Below, piece by piece: positions 14,267 to 23,098 of a stretch of DNA of 28,120 nt (its first letter is position 1; each line of letters opens with the position of its first letter). The stretch spans positions 1 through 28,120 of the IMG/VR virus record IMGVR_UViG_3300042328_000671; one strand, 5' to 3'. The translations under genes and the position numbers were made by a program. The notes beneath the pieces were generated by a model that was given only the letters and a program-made list of their open reading frames with translations, was not told where the DNA came from and searched no databases. The stretch comes from a virus.

Positions 14267-15711
14267 AATAATTGATTTTGTTTATTGAATATTTTTTCCG
14301 CTTCTTCTGTTTCTCCAACTATTCTTAAATAATGAACATAATCTAATGGCATAGATTTTTTTCCATATTCTAGTAATTTTTGTTTATTATGTAATATAAT
14401 CGGTATAACTTGTTCTACTATTTTTTTTAATTCTTCTAATGAATAACTATTTAATCTTTTTATTTCTTTTTGAATCATTTCCATTCTTAAATTACCATCT
14501 TCAATTGCATCATATGCTTCATTTATAAACGGATGAAATGTTTTAAAACCAAATTCTTTTTTAATAAATTTTAAAGAATTTTGTGGGCCGATTAAAATAA
14601 ATGGGTGGCCATGTGCTATTGGTTTCCAAATTTTTTCACTCAAGTATCCACTTTCTTCATAAAAAAATGTTTCAGATAATATTGATATCAATGATTTTTC
14701 ATATATTTCTTTTGTTTCAAATCCATATCCCCAGATACTTTCTATATCATAGTAATCAACAATTCTAGGAGATGTGTGTACAATATAATGATAAAAATCA
14801 TTCCATTCTTCTATGGATAACTTTTTTCTTATCATATCTAATCCATCATGTGTAAATAATTTACTATCATAACTTATTAACACATCATCCAACATATTTT
14901 CTTTCCATAAAAAATACAATAAATCTATTCTATGAATTCTTAATCTTCTATTTAAATTTAAAAATTTATGAGTTTTTTTGGATAAATCTTTACATTCATC
15001 ATTTGTTAAAAAACTATAATTTGTTTTTCTATCATCCGTATTCCAAAAATGAAATTCGGTTTGATGTGTTTTTTTGAAATACTCTTCTGATTTAGAATTT
15101 AATGACCAACAATAGTGAATTAATGTTGGCATATATTCACCAAAAATTGGTTTCATTAATTTTTCTAAATTAAAATCATTATGTAATATTATTATTTTTT
15201 CTTTTGGAATATTTAAATTTAAAAGACATTCATATAATCTGTCAACTTTTAATGTAGATAAACCACCATCTATTGCAAAATTAATAATCAATTTACCATT
15301 ATAATTTTTTAATTCATTTAAAGTATGTGATGGAATAAATTCACTAAAAGGTTGTGGGTTTGAATTTGATAAACCTAAAAAATTATTAAAATCACCATAC
15401 GCTTCTATTAAATAATACCAATCATAATCTTTTCCTCTTTCTCTATCTTTAATAATATCATATGTAGATTTTTTATCTATTGCAAAATATCCAGGGTCAC
15501 CTGATTCATCGTTTAAATGAACCATAAATCTACCGTTATGAATATACCATTCTTTATTTAATTTTTCTTTAAAATATGTTTGAGAATTATCATAATAATA
15601 ATCACAATCTTTTGCAAATTGTAAATCTTTCGGGTCCAGACAATTTGGAACTTCACAATAAGGAAACAAAATATCGTATCCTAAAATTAATTTTTTTAAT
15701 TTATTATCCAT
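14263..15711 (-). CDS. Putative glycosyltransferase-like protein, copy 1
   Basis: 482 residues. The C-terminal half shows FLNLNRRLRIHR (250-261), LSEKIWKPIAHGHPFI (357-372) and GFKTFHPFINEAYD (388-401). The layout, with an Arg/His-rich segment, an S-E-K-x-x-x-P-I loop and a conserved acidic end, resembles exostosin- or fucosyltransferase-like GT-B acceptor/donor sites, where the E/K pair contacts the nucleotide sugar. A paralogue with the same blocks is encoded at 23068-24411. No signal peptide or membrane helix, so it is probably cytoplasmic. It ends the carbohydrate cassette and overlaps the methyltransferase gene by 8 nt. Specific sugar unknown; the family call is by motif resemblance. Confidence 0.68.
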   Translation of the reverse strand: MDNKLKKLILGYDILFPYCEVPNCLDPKDLQFAKDCDYYYDNSQTYFKEKLNKEWYIHNGRFMVHLNDESGDPGYFAIDKKSTYDIIKDRERGKDYDWYYLIEAYGDFNNFLGLSNSNPQPFSEFIPSHTLNELKNYNGKLIINFAIDGGLSTLKVDRLYECLLNLNIPKEKIIILHNDFNLEKLMKPIFGEYMPTLIHYCWSLNSKSEEYFKKTHQTEFHFWNTDDRKTNYSFLTNDECKDLSKKTHKFLNLNRRLRIHRIDLLYFLWKENMLDDVLISYDSKLFTHDGLDMIRKKLSIEEWNDFYHYIVHTSPRIVDYYDIESIWGYGFETKEIYEKSLISILSETFFYEESGYLSEKIWKPIAHGHPFILIGPQNSLKFIKKEFGFKTFHPFINEAYDAIEDGNLRMEMIQKEIKRLNSYSLEELKKIVEQVIPIILHNKQKLLEYGKKSMPLDYVHYLRIVGETEEAEKIFNKQNQLL

Positions 15712-16333
15712 TTAATTTTATTTCTAAAACATAAAATCTAGAATCTCTAATCCAACCATATCGGTTACATGCAATCAATTTACAATTATAATCATTTCCG
15801 GCTAAATCAATTATTTCTTCTGGTTTTATTCCACCCATATTTCCAATTAATACAATTACTCCATCTTTTTTTAAATAATTTTTAGCATATTTAAAAAAAT
15901 GTTTATGAAATTCTAAATCTAAATCTAAACAAATTAGTTCCTCTTCTCTATTAACATATCCACCATTTCTGGGTGATGAATAGTGTGGTGCATTCATAAT
16001 TATTGTATCAAAATTATTATGAATGTAAAAAGATTTAAATCCGTCCGATTGAATAAATTTAGTATTTGTTAAATTATTTTCTTCAATTGTTTTTTTAATA
16101 TATGAATCATGTGCATCGTTTATATCGGATAAAATTAAATAATCCGCATATCCTTCAAAGTTTAAATAAAATCCCATAAAGCCTGGACCTGAACACATTT
16201 CTAATATGTTTCCTTTTTTTATGACTGATTTTACTTTTTCGTCTTTTAGTGCGTTAACACCAAAAGAACTTCCACCACCATCATATATTTCATCATAAAT
16301 GACTTTACCTTTTTTTAAAATAAATTGTTTCAT
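15704..16333 (-). CDS. Class I SAM-dependent methyltransferase
   Basis: 209 residues. Motif I ILEMCSGPGFMGF (43-55) binds SAM, Asp70 in LILSDIND fits the acidic ribose contact, and IIMNAPHYSS (111-120) is a variant of the N-P-P-Y catalytic motif found in N-methyltransferases (DNA, RNA or protein glutamine). The late Rossmann strands with LKKDGVIVLIGNMGG are also present. Substrate cannot be read; its place between a TPP-enzyme subunit and a glycosyltransferase-like gene suggests sugar or glycan methylation, while NAPH also allows a macromolecule target. The ATG overlaps the upstream stop (TAATG). Confidence 0.82.
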   Translation of the reverse strand: MKQFILKKGKVIYDEIYDGGGSSFGVNALKDEKVKSVIKKGNILEMCSGPGFMGFYLNFEGYADYLILSDINDAHDSYIKKTIEENNLTNTKFIQSDGFKSFYIHNNFDTIIMNAPHYSSPRNGGYVNREEELICLDLDLEFHKHFFKYAKNYLKKDGVIVLIGNMGGIKPEEIIDLAGNDYNCKLIACNRYGWIRDSRFYVLEIKLNG

Positions 16334-16872
16334 TAACTATAATATAATTCAGGATATTCTACTAATACATGTATACCACCCTCTTTGGTTGCATATTTGT
16401 ATGCCAATTCAATATCGTTGGGAGTTTTTAAATCGTGAAATTCTATATTTTTACAAATAGATTTAAATTCTTCAAAATAATTTCCTTTATGTTGATGACC
16501 GGGGTCTAATGGTTTATCAGAACCCTTACCTAATCTAATAATTATATTAACTTTTTTTTCCGTCATTAATTGAAACTTATCTAAATGATTTACTAACTGA
16601 TTTGTTGCGGATACTATAAAATCCCAACGAGGATAGAATGTTACAACTGTTTTTCCAGTGATAGCCATTCCCAAACTCATTCCTAATTGTGTTTCTTCCA
16701 TAACAGGAACTTCAATCATTTTTTCCTTTGGCACCTCTGTCAAAGTTGTACTCATTGGGTTACCGGCATAAACTATTTGTTGTCCTATAAAAATCGTATC
16801 TTCTAATTTAGCTAACTCCGTCATTGCATTTGTTAATGCATCTTTATATGGAGAATATTCTGGGTTGTTCAT
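16333..16872 (-). CDS. TPP-dependent enzyme beta subunit (E1-beta/transketolase Pyr domain)
   Basis: 179 residues, covering only the pyrimidine-binding domain of E1-beta or transketolase; the C-terminal domain present in full E1-beta (about 325 residues) is absent. VPVMEETQLGMSLGMA (55-70) aligns with the TPP-activating glutamate motif, giving Glu59, and TVVTFYPRWDFIVSATNQL (74-92) with the conserved aromatic stretch. The likely partner is the alpha-type subunit at 24383-25021, about 7.5 kb upstream in the same direction. Such pairs move two-carbon acyl or ketol units; in some antibiotic pathways related E1-type pairs add a two-carbon branch to a keto-sugar. That role here is inference. Overlaps the upstream SGNH gene by 29 nt. 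Confidence 0.82.
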   Translation of the reverse strand: MNNPEYSPYKDALTNAMTELAKLEDTIFIGQQIVYAGNPMSTTLTEVPKEKMIEVPVMEETQLGMSLGMAITGKTVVTFYPRWDFIVSATNQLVNHLDKFQLMTEKKVNIIIRLGKGSDKPLDPGHQHKGNYFEEFKSICKNIEFHDLKTPNDIELAYKYATKEGGIHVLVEYPELYYS

Positions 16873-17656
16873 TTTCTAAATGTTTTATTATTTCTTGTGC
16901 TATAAAATCATGCCCTTGTTGACTAAAGTGGGTATCTGGTGCTACTGCATCTTTTGGCATACCCAATTTACCATAAATGGTATAATCTTTTATTTTATTA
17001 TAATCATTTCTTTTAGTTGCCATACCAATTTCTGTTATGTATTGAAAATTAAAATTACCATTTAATCTTATTGTTCTACTTCTTATTATTTCTGATGCTA
17101 ATTTATTAGAATCGTTTGGTGGCATTGCATCTTTTATTACTGGTATTTTGTTTTTGCTAAACCTTGGAGCTAGTTTTCCCCAATTTTTATTTACACCACT
17201 TATATATAAGTCAATTTCATTTTGTGTCACATCGGGCCAAATCCAATGTACAAATCTAATAGGTATATTTTCTTTTTCTAAATCTAAAACTAAATTTTCC
17301 AACATTTCTATTTGATAATCAATTAAAGAATCGTATCTAACAAATTGTGTGGTTTGAAATACTACTAATTCGGTTTTTCTACCATTAAAAGTATTTTCTG
17401 AAATTCTGTTTTTAACAAAATTAATACTTTGTATTATATCTCCACCATTAGTAGCAGCTACCAATGCATTCTTTTTAAAATATTTTGCAACTTGGTTTGC
17501 AAATCTATTTTCTACTATATATTCATAACATTCTTCACAAACCTTATTTCCGTAGAAAAATCCATCTCTCGGATGGTTATCGTTTGGAAAATTTGCTTCA
17601 TACCATAAACTTTGTCCCCAAGTATAAGAACAGCCTGCAAAGATTATATCTTTCAC
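16844..17656 (-). CDS. SGNH/GDSL-type hydrolase, copy A
   Basis: 270 residues. Start is GTG at 17656, overlapping the TAG of the fusion gene (TAGTG); this gives MKDIIFAGCSYTWG, which matches the beginnings of its paralogues, so the start is well supported. The block I nucleophile is Ser10 in GCSYTWG. Asn70 in AATNGG fits block II/III, and DTHFSQQGHDFIA (241-253) gives the block V Asp/His. No signal peptide, so it acts in the cytoplasm or virion. SGNH enzymes add or remove O-acyl groups; in a sugar cassette an O-acetyl-sugar esterase or transferase is plausible. One of four related genes here. Confidence 0.8.
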   Translation of the reverse strand: MKDIIFAGCSYTWGQSLWYEANFPNDNHPRDGFFYGNKVCEECYEYIVENRFANQVAKYFKKNALVAATNGGDIIQSINFVKNRISENTFNGRKTELVVFQTTQFVRYDSLIDYQIEMLENLVLDLEKENIPIRFVHWIWPDVTQNEIDLYISGVNKNWGKLAPRFSKNKIPVIKDAMPPNDSNKLASEIIRSRTIRLNGNFNFQYITEIGMATKRNDYNKIKDYTIYGKLGMPKDAVAPDTHFSQQGHDFIAQEIIKHLENEQPRIFSI

Positions 17657-19290
17657 TATGGTTTTGAATTTGGATTATATAAATGTTTATTTGCTTTATA
17701 CCATTCTAAAGTTTCTTTAAGAGCTTCTTTTAAATCTCTTTTTGGTTTCCAACCAATTTTATTTACTTTTTCAGATGATAACAAACGAACTGGAATCATA
17801 GGTGCTTTATTATTCACATATTCAACTGGGTTTGTATTATTATCCATTTCTTTTAACCAATTTAAAACCTCATTAACACTATAACCACTACCATAACATA
17901 CATTGTATATACCATATTCATTAGTTGATTCTGCAACCCACAATATTCCTTCTGCCATATCTTCAACATGTAATAAATCTCTTACTTCCGTACCATCACC
18001 CCATACTGGTATTGGATTTAAACCATCTGCTACTTTACGAATGTTTGCAGGAGTAACGTGACATTTTTCAAAATCAAATTTATCATTAGGGCCGAAGGCA
18101 TTTGAAGGTCTGATGATTACACATTGCATTGGATTATGGATTTGATTTGAAAAGAAATCACATAACATTTCACCATATCTTTTCATACCACCTACTGCTT
18201 TGTAAACAGGTAATAGTGGAGTTGCATGTACATTGGTATCTTCGGTACAAAACTCACTTCCCATATCAGGGTAAGTTGTATTTGATGAAATAAATACAAA
18301 TTTTTTCACGCTATTTCTCCAGGCCTGCTCCATTAAATTAACATTCATTTCAATGTTTGGAGTAACATGTAATAGGGGATTGAATTTTGTATCCAATGCG
18401 TTTGATGTATTTGCTGCTAAATGAAATATAACATCTACATCTTTTGTTACCATTTCACAAAATTCAGCATCTCTTAAATCTCCCTTAAAATGTTCTATAT
18501 TATTTATATTCTTTATAGAAGAAGGTAAATCTCTACCAAAAGATGTGGTTCTAATATTCCAATATCCTTTTTCATTTAATGTTTTTACTAACTGTGAACC
18601 TATAAATCCACTTGCGCCTGTAACCAGGACTTTTTTGCTTTTTGCCATATGTGATAATTTGTGTATGAATGCACAGATAGCTAACCTCTTTCCTTTTTTT
18701 ATAGGTGTAACTTCATGTGATACCGAATGTTTTGTATAATCAATTATAACCACTTGTCCAAATTCTGGAACAACTTCAGTAATTTCTTTTGTAATTGGGT
18801 CTGTTACTTTTAATAACCCTCCATTTTCTTTATCATAATCTTCATTTAAATAAATTAATATTCCTGCTAATCTGTTTGAATCATTACCATCTATATGTTC
18901 TTCTATATAACAATCTTCTGTAAACATTGTTAATTCCCACATAAATTCCATTGGATATTCTATATTATAATTTTCTTTTATTATATTTTTAAGAATTTCT
19001 GAAATATGATTTCTAGTGTTATCATACTTCATAGAATACCAAATTTGGGATAATTTTGAATTTTTACCACCCAGTAATGTTGGGTTGTATTCTTTTATTA
19101 ACTCATTTTTTTTATTTTCAAATTCTTCAAATGATTTAAATTCATTTGGTTTAAATTGTAATGGTGTATTTCCAATTCCATCAACAGATGCTCTAATTCT
19201 ATCTATTTGTGGAAGTTCTGCAGGTAATAAAGATTTTAAATAAGATTTTGTCTTATCATCTAAATTAAATATTTTAAAAGGTTGATTCAT
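17656..19290 (-). CDS. Fusion of 2OG-Fe(II) oxygenase and NAD-dependent sugar epimerase/dehydratase
   Basis: 544 residues in one frame. Residues 1-213 are a prolyl-4-hydroxylase-like 2OG oxygenase: iron ligands His132 and Asp134 (EEHIDGN), His192 (SVSHEV) and 2OG-binding Arg202. Residues 219-544 are an extended SDR: TGASGFIG (224-231), HLAANTS (290-296), FISSNTTYPD (333-342), VIIRPSNAFG (391-400) and WGDGTEVRDLLHVEDMAEG (430-448). The usual YxxxK is altered: four residues before Lys370 is Val366, with the nearest Tyr at 363. Met215 at the junction could be an internal start making the SDR alone. The oxygenase half is paralogous to the next gene upstream (19319-20005). Probably modifies a nucleotide sugar, but substrate is unknown. 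Confidence 0.85.
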   Translation of the reverse strand: MNQPFKIFNLDDKTKSYLKSLLPAELPQIDRIRASVDGIGNTPLQFKPNEFKSFEEFENKKNELIKEYNPTLLGGKNSKLSQIWYSMKYDNTRNHISEILKNIIKENYNIEYPMEFMWELTMFTEDCYIEEHIDGNDSNRLAGILIYLNEDYDKENGGLLKVTDPITKEITEVVPEFGQVVIIDYTKHSVSHEVTPIKKGKRLAICAFIHKLSHMAKSKKVLVTGASGFIGSQLVKTLNEKGYWNIRTTSFGRDLPSSIKNINNIEHFKGDLRDAEFCEMVTKDVDVIFHLAANTSNALDTKFNPLLHVTPNIEMNVNLMEQAWRNSVKKFVFISSNTTYPDMGSEFCTEDTNVHATPLLPVYKAVGGMKRYGEMLCDFFSNQIHNPMQCVIIRPSNAFGPNDKFDFEKCHVTPANIRKVADGLNPIPVWGDGTEVRDLLHVEDMAEGILWVAESTNEYGIYNVCYGSGYSVNEVLNWLKEMDNNTNPVEYVNNKAPMIPVRLLSSEKVNKIGWKPKRDLKEALKETLEWYKANKHLYNPNSKP

Positions 19291-19296
19291 ATTTTC

Positions 19297-19305
19297 AATA
19301 TACGA
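19297..19305 (-). promoter_or_regulatory. TCGTATATT element before fusion gene
   Basis: The 28-bp gap between the two oxygenase genes holds TCGTATATT on the coding strand, also found in the portal leader at 7273-7281. Here it lies only 6 nt before the ATG, too close for a standard promoter of that gene. It may be chance or a shared initiation-region sequence. Confidence 0.15.
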
Positions 19306-19318
19306 TTTTTTTTTGAAA

Positions 19319-20005
19319 TTAACAAAAATTTATGTAACAATATCTGTTATATCCGGTTATTTTTTCTACTCTATGCCATATGTTGTGTTTTGTAAAATCA
19401 AATATAGCAACATTTCCGTATATTGGTTCTATCCACTCTTCATTATTTTTATCTTTACTTAAAACCATTTCACCCCCTTTACCCGTTTCATAGTCCGTAG
19501 AAAGATATATCAGTATTGCACACTTTCTATCTCCTGTGTATCCCCCATCACCATCTCTATGATTTATTAAAAAACAACCATCATTATACATTGTTACTTG
19601 TGAATTAGCCGCTGTACACTCAACATCATAAAAATATTTAAAAATAGGATTTAATATTTCCGAATGGGGTGTTTTTGAACATTTTGAGTCGTATGGCCAA
19701 TCAAAATACCATATTTGGTCTAATCCATATGGATTATTTGAATCATTGTTACAACTTTTTATTATTTCTTTTTTTATTTCTTCAAGTTCTTCAAATTTAC
19801 CATTTGATACGTTTGGCCATTGTGGGTCAATATCATTATTTTTTTTTTTTATTATGGAAGCTTTTAAATTATTAAATTGTTGTGGATTTAAACTTCCTGG
19901 AGGAAATAAAACTTTTAAAGAATTATAAATTTTTTCATCAAATTCTTTTAATTTAAATGAAATATATCCAGTTTCAAACAATTGTTTTTTTAAAAAAGGT
20001 TCCAT
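19319..20005 (-). CDS. 2OG-Fe(II) oxygenase (prolyl-4-hydroxylase-like)
   Basis: 228 residues. The double-stranded beta-helix motifs are complete: iron ligands His149 and Asp151 (NHRDGDGG), His211 (IWHRVE) and Arg221 for 2-oxoglutarate; IEPIYGNVAIFDFTKH (192-207) is the conserved strand pair. It shares layout and motifs with the first 213 residues of the downstream fusion protein (ILIYLSTDY versus ILIYLNEDY), so the two arose by duplication. It would hydroxylate a sugar, peptide or nucleotide; substrate unknown. The coding sequence contains a run of 12 A (plus-strand T at 19839-19850), a possible slippage site. Overlaps the upstream SGNH gene by 16 nt. Confidence 0.85.
   Translation of the reverse strand: MEPFLKKQLFETGYISFKLKEFDEKIYNSLKVLFPPGSLNPQQFNNLKASIIKKKNNDIDPQWPNVSNGKFEELEEIKKEIIKSCNNDSNNPYGLDQIWYFDWPYDSKCSKTPHSEILNPIFKYFYDVECTAANSQVTMYNDGCFLINHRDGDGGYTGDRKCAILIYLSTDYETGKGGEMVLSKDKNNEEWIEPIYGNVAIFDFTKHNIWHRVEKITGYNRYCYINFC
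19839..19850 (-). repeat. 12-nt homopolymer A tract (coding strand)
   Basis: Twelve A in a row on the coding strand encode part of IIKKKNNDID in the oxygenase gene. The reading frame is intact through it. Such tracts favour polymerase slippage and sequencing-length errors. Confidence 0.85.
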
Positions 20006-21078
20006 TTTGAAATTACATTTTGGGTAAATGATTTATACATTCTAGCAGATATATGTCCAAGTGGGCATCTCCAGTCCTCATATATATCAATCAAATTATC
20101 TTCGGTATATTCTTTATTATTTCTTATTATTTGTTCCATAAAAAGTGCATTTCTAAAATTCACATCTCTGTTCGGGTCGTTTATATCAAAATTTTTAATG
20201 GCCCATTCAATTACTCCACCATATTTATGATTATTTTCTTCTTCGTAAAACCAAAAACCATCCCAATCTATCATATCATAATAATATTTTAAATATGGAT
20301 TTGAAAAATATTCCATTTTATCATTCCATGTATTTGGAATATATTTATTTTTTATAATTTCATACATTTGGTTATGTTTACCTCCGGTTGGTTTGAAATC
20401 AGGAAAACCTCCACCATTTATACAATTTAAAACATATGTATCTGAAAAATTGTTTGCAATATTAAACATTTTATATTTAATCCCATTTGATTTTAAATAC
20501 ATCTGCAACATAACAATTGTTTCTAAAAACGAAATCAATCTTTCCTCATATGAATGTAGGTGTCCTAAATATAATTGAGCAAAATCTTTAATTGGGTTTT
20601 TTACATGTCCCATGCCAAAACCACCAGTTAAAAAATAATAACCATGCTCACCTAAATTTGTTTTTTCTTCTACAAAATCATTTATATGTGAATTTTCGTC
20701 ACTCCATCTACCTCTATCTTGTGGCAATTTTAACTTTTGATTTTCTTTTTGTTTAGATGGTGATACAAAAAAAGAATTTCTATAAAAAGATGACCATTGA
20801 ACTATTACCGATATATCGTTTAATGGTATTTCCTGTTTTTTTAGTTTTTCTATTTTATAAATTATACTTCTAGCTATTGTTTTATTATCATTAGTTACAC
20901 TACCCAAATTTATTACGTTTGTTTCTGGATGTAGTGTTTGAATCCAATGTGGATAGTAGTTAAATTCATTTGAATCACCTCTTTGCTCATCTTCTTTTAA
21001 AAAATTATCGGAAGTTACATTTATATTTAAACGGCCAGCTCTTGTAAAAGAACAACCACTACAAATTATATGTTTCAT
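19990..21078 (-). CDS. SGNH-like protein, copy B
   Basis: 362 residues. Ser10 in CSGCSFTRAG is the block I nucleophile. GSVTNDNKTIARSI fits blocks II/III, VIVQWSSFYRNSFF is a shared core segment, and CPLGHISARMYKSF near the end (His342) is a block V-like His in the G-H-x-S pattern, without the usual DxxH aspartate. The tandem neighbour (21075-22100) has the same segments, so these are duplicates. No signal peptide. The long insert between blocks, rich in Tyr/Trp/Asn, may form the substrate site. Likely a glycan O-acylesterase or acyltransferase, inferred from family and context. The stop of the upstream gene overlaps the ATG as ATGA. Confidence 0.72.
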   Translation of the reverse strand: MKHIICSGCSFTRAGRLNINVTSDNFLKEDEQRGDSNEFNYYPHWIQTLHPETNVINLGSVTNDNKTIARSIIYKIEKLKKQEIPLNDISVIVQWSSFYRNSFFVSPSKQKENQKLKLPQDRGRWSDENSHINDFVEEKTNLGEHGYYFLTGGFGMGHVKNPIKDFAQLYLGHLHSYEERLISFLETIVMLQMYLKSNGIKYKMFNIANNFSDTYVLNCINGGGFPDFKPTGGKHNQMYEIIKNKYIPNTWNDKMEYFSNPYLKYYYDMIDWDGFWFYEEENNHKYGGVIEWAIKNFDINDPNRDVNFRNALFMEQIIRNNKEYTEDNLIDIYEDWRCPLGHISARMYKSFTQNVISKWNLF

Positions 21079-22100
21079 AAAAAATTTGGTTTTAAAATTT
21101 CAAAATAAAACTTTCTCCACATTAATGATGATGGGTGTCCGTATGATTTTGTTCTGAAAAATTCTTTAGTTTCTTCTTCAGTTTTATTTTCTAATTCATA
21201 ATAAACAATATTACTCAATTCAAATCCACTATCATCTTCAATATTATCATTCCATTCATTTATTGTCCACTCCAAACTACCACCGAATTTATGGTGATTG
21301 TTTATTTCATAAAACCAAAAATCACTATTAAAATCAATTTGTTCTACTAAATAATTTATATATGGACTATCTATAAACATAGTATCATCCCAAGTATATT
21401 CAATGTCTTTTGTTTTTAATAAATCTTCTTTAATTGGCAAATGTGGTTCAGTATTCATTTTATTTTGTTTTGGTGATAGGCCTTTAAATCTATCATAATA
21501 ATAAGATGATATATTATTATTTAACTGAAAAAATTTATATTTTATTCCTTTGCTTTTACAATAACTTGAAATTAATATTATGTTTTTTAACCAATTTATA
21601 ATTCGTTCGTGATGAGAAAATTGTAAAGCTAAATAATTCATTGTAATATCATTTAGTTCTGCCGGTTGTTCCGTTTTATTATATCCACCCGTTAAATATT
21701 TAAATCCTTTTTCAAATTTAAATCTTTTTTCATCTACAAAATCATTAGTATGTGCATTTACTATTTTGTTTCTATCAACAAATCCATTTGGAATAAAAAA
21801 AGAATTTCTAGTCGCACACGACCATTGTATTATAACTTCAATATCATTTGAAGGAATTCCTCTTTTTAACAATTTATTAATTCCATATAGTGTACTCTCA
21901 ACTATCGTATCATTATCGTTTGTAGGACACCCATAATTATAAACTGAATAAGATTGTTGATTATAGTGTCTAATCCAATCCACCCAAGTCCACATATCTC
22001 TACGTTTATGTTGTAATGGTATTTCTATTTCAACAGGAAAATCTATGTTTGGTTTTGTTAAACTTGTAAAAGAACAACCTGATGTGATTAAATGTTTCAT
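21075..22100 (-). CDS. SGNH-like protein, copy C (tandem paralogue of B)
   Basis: 341 residues. Ser10 in TSGCSFTSL is the nucleophile; YGCPTNDNDTIVES matches blocks II/III, VIIQWSCATRNSFF the core segment, and SYGHPSSLMWRKF (His322) the C-terminal His pattern. These align with copy B at every block, while loops differ, so they may have different acyl or sugar specificity. No membrane segment. ATG overlaps the TAA of the SDR upstream. The missing classic DxxH is shared with copy B, so catalysis may use a Ser-His dyad or another acid. Confidence 0.72.
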   Translation of the reverse strand: MKHLITSGCSFTSLTKPNIDFPVEIEIPLQHKRRDMWTWVDWIRHYNQQSYSVYNYGCPTNDNDTIVESTLYGINKLLKRGIPSNDIEVIIQWSCATRNSFFIPNGFVDRNKIVNAHTNDFVDEKRFKFEKGFKYLTGGYNKTEQPAELNDITMNYLALQFSHHERIINWLKNIILISSYCKSKGIKYKFFQLNNNISSYYYDRFKGLSPKQNKMNTEPHLPIKEDLLKTKDIEYTWDDTMFIDSPYINYLVEQIDFNSDFWFYEINNHHKFGGSLEWTINEWNDNIEDDSGFELSNIVYYELENKTEEETKEFFRTKSYGHPSSLMWRKFYFEILKPNFL

Positions 22101-23098
22101 TATAATCTACTTTTATATTCTAAAATTGATTTAGTCAATCCTTCTTTTAAACTGGTTTGTGGTAAAATACCATATTGTTTTTGTTTATCAGCACCTAAAC
22201 ATCTAATTGGGTCGCCATTTGTTTTTGTAGAGTCCCATGTAATAACTTTTGTTTTACCTGTGATTTCTTTATAACATTCAACAATGGTTTCAATTGTTTC
22301 TTTAATAGTTACTGCTTCTGCACATCCAAAATTAATAATATCACTAACTTCTTTTTTAACTACATCAATTGCAGCTTGTGCAACATCATCACCAAATACA
22401 AAGTCTCTACGTGATGAACCATCTCCCCAACAAACCATTTCCTCACCTTCTACATTGAATAATTTCCAAATGTTAGAACTAATAACAGTTGCATCTTGTG
22501 CAAAGTTATCATTAATACCATATATGTTTGAAGGTCTAATAACTGTATAGTTTTTCCAACCATACTGAACTCTTAAAGAATCCAATGTTAACTCACCCAT
22601 TCGTTTTGTCCAACCTGGATGCCAATCTAAACGAGATGGTGTGGATGCCCAATTTTCTTCTTGATTCCATGTATCACCCTCATTCATTACATCTGCTGGC
22701 TTATAAACACCAACCGATGAAAGATATACAAACCAATCAACCTTTGCATCAAATGATGCTTTAATCATATTGGTATTGAACATCAACATTGGGAATAAAT
22801 AATCCGCAGGCTGCGTTGATGAACGAGCCGGTGAACCTTTGACACCTGCTATGTGTAGAACTATATCTATTTTTTCATCTGCAAATAAACTTTCACAATG
22901 AGAAAGATATGTTAGGTCTGTTTTTACCAATTCTAATCTATCTTGATATTGTCCTTTTAGAAAATTTAAGTTTTCACTAAATCTAAGGTCTACTGCGTAT
23001 ACTTTTGCAGCACCTTCTTCTAAACATTTTCTAACTGCGGGGAAACCCACTAAACCGTTTGCTCCGGTTATAATAACTTTTTTTCCTGTAAATTCCAT
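22100..23098 (-). CDS. NAD-dependent epimerase/dehydratase (extended SDR) with altered active site
   Basis: 332 residues. The Rossmann motif TGANGLVG (11-18), Asp37 in YAVDLRF as the cofactor-binding acid, DLTYL, HIAGVKGS, VYLSSVGVY (124-132) and VIRPSNIYGINDNF support an extended SDR similar to GDP-fucose synthase and 4-epimerases. The catalytic YxxxK is not standard: before Lys165 the sequence is HPGWTK, so the expected Tyr is Pro161, confirmed by the CCA codon. The SDR half of the fusion gene is altered at the same place, and both share the RPSN-x-x-G-x-N-D segment, pointing to one unusual subfamily. It probably acts on a nucleotide sugar; the exact reaction is open. Overlaps the upstream gene by 31 nt. 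Confidence 0.85.
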   Translation of the reverse strand: MEFTGKKVIITGANGLVGFPAVRKCLEEGAAKVYAVDLRFSENLNFLKGQYQDRLELVKTDLTYLSHCESLFADEKIDIVLHIAGVKGSPARSSTQPADYLFPMLMFNTNMIKASFDAKVDWFVYLSSVGVYKPADVMNEGDTWNQEENWASTPSRLDWHPGWTKRMGELTLDSLRVQYGWKNYTVIRPSNIYGINDNFAQDATVISSNIWKLFNVEGEEMVCWGDGSSRRDFVFGDDVAQAAIDVVKKEVSDIINFGCAEAVTIKETIETIVECYKEITGKTKVITWDSTKTNGDPIRCLGADKQKQYGILPQTSLKEGLTKSILEYKSRL

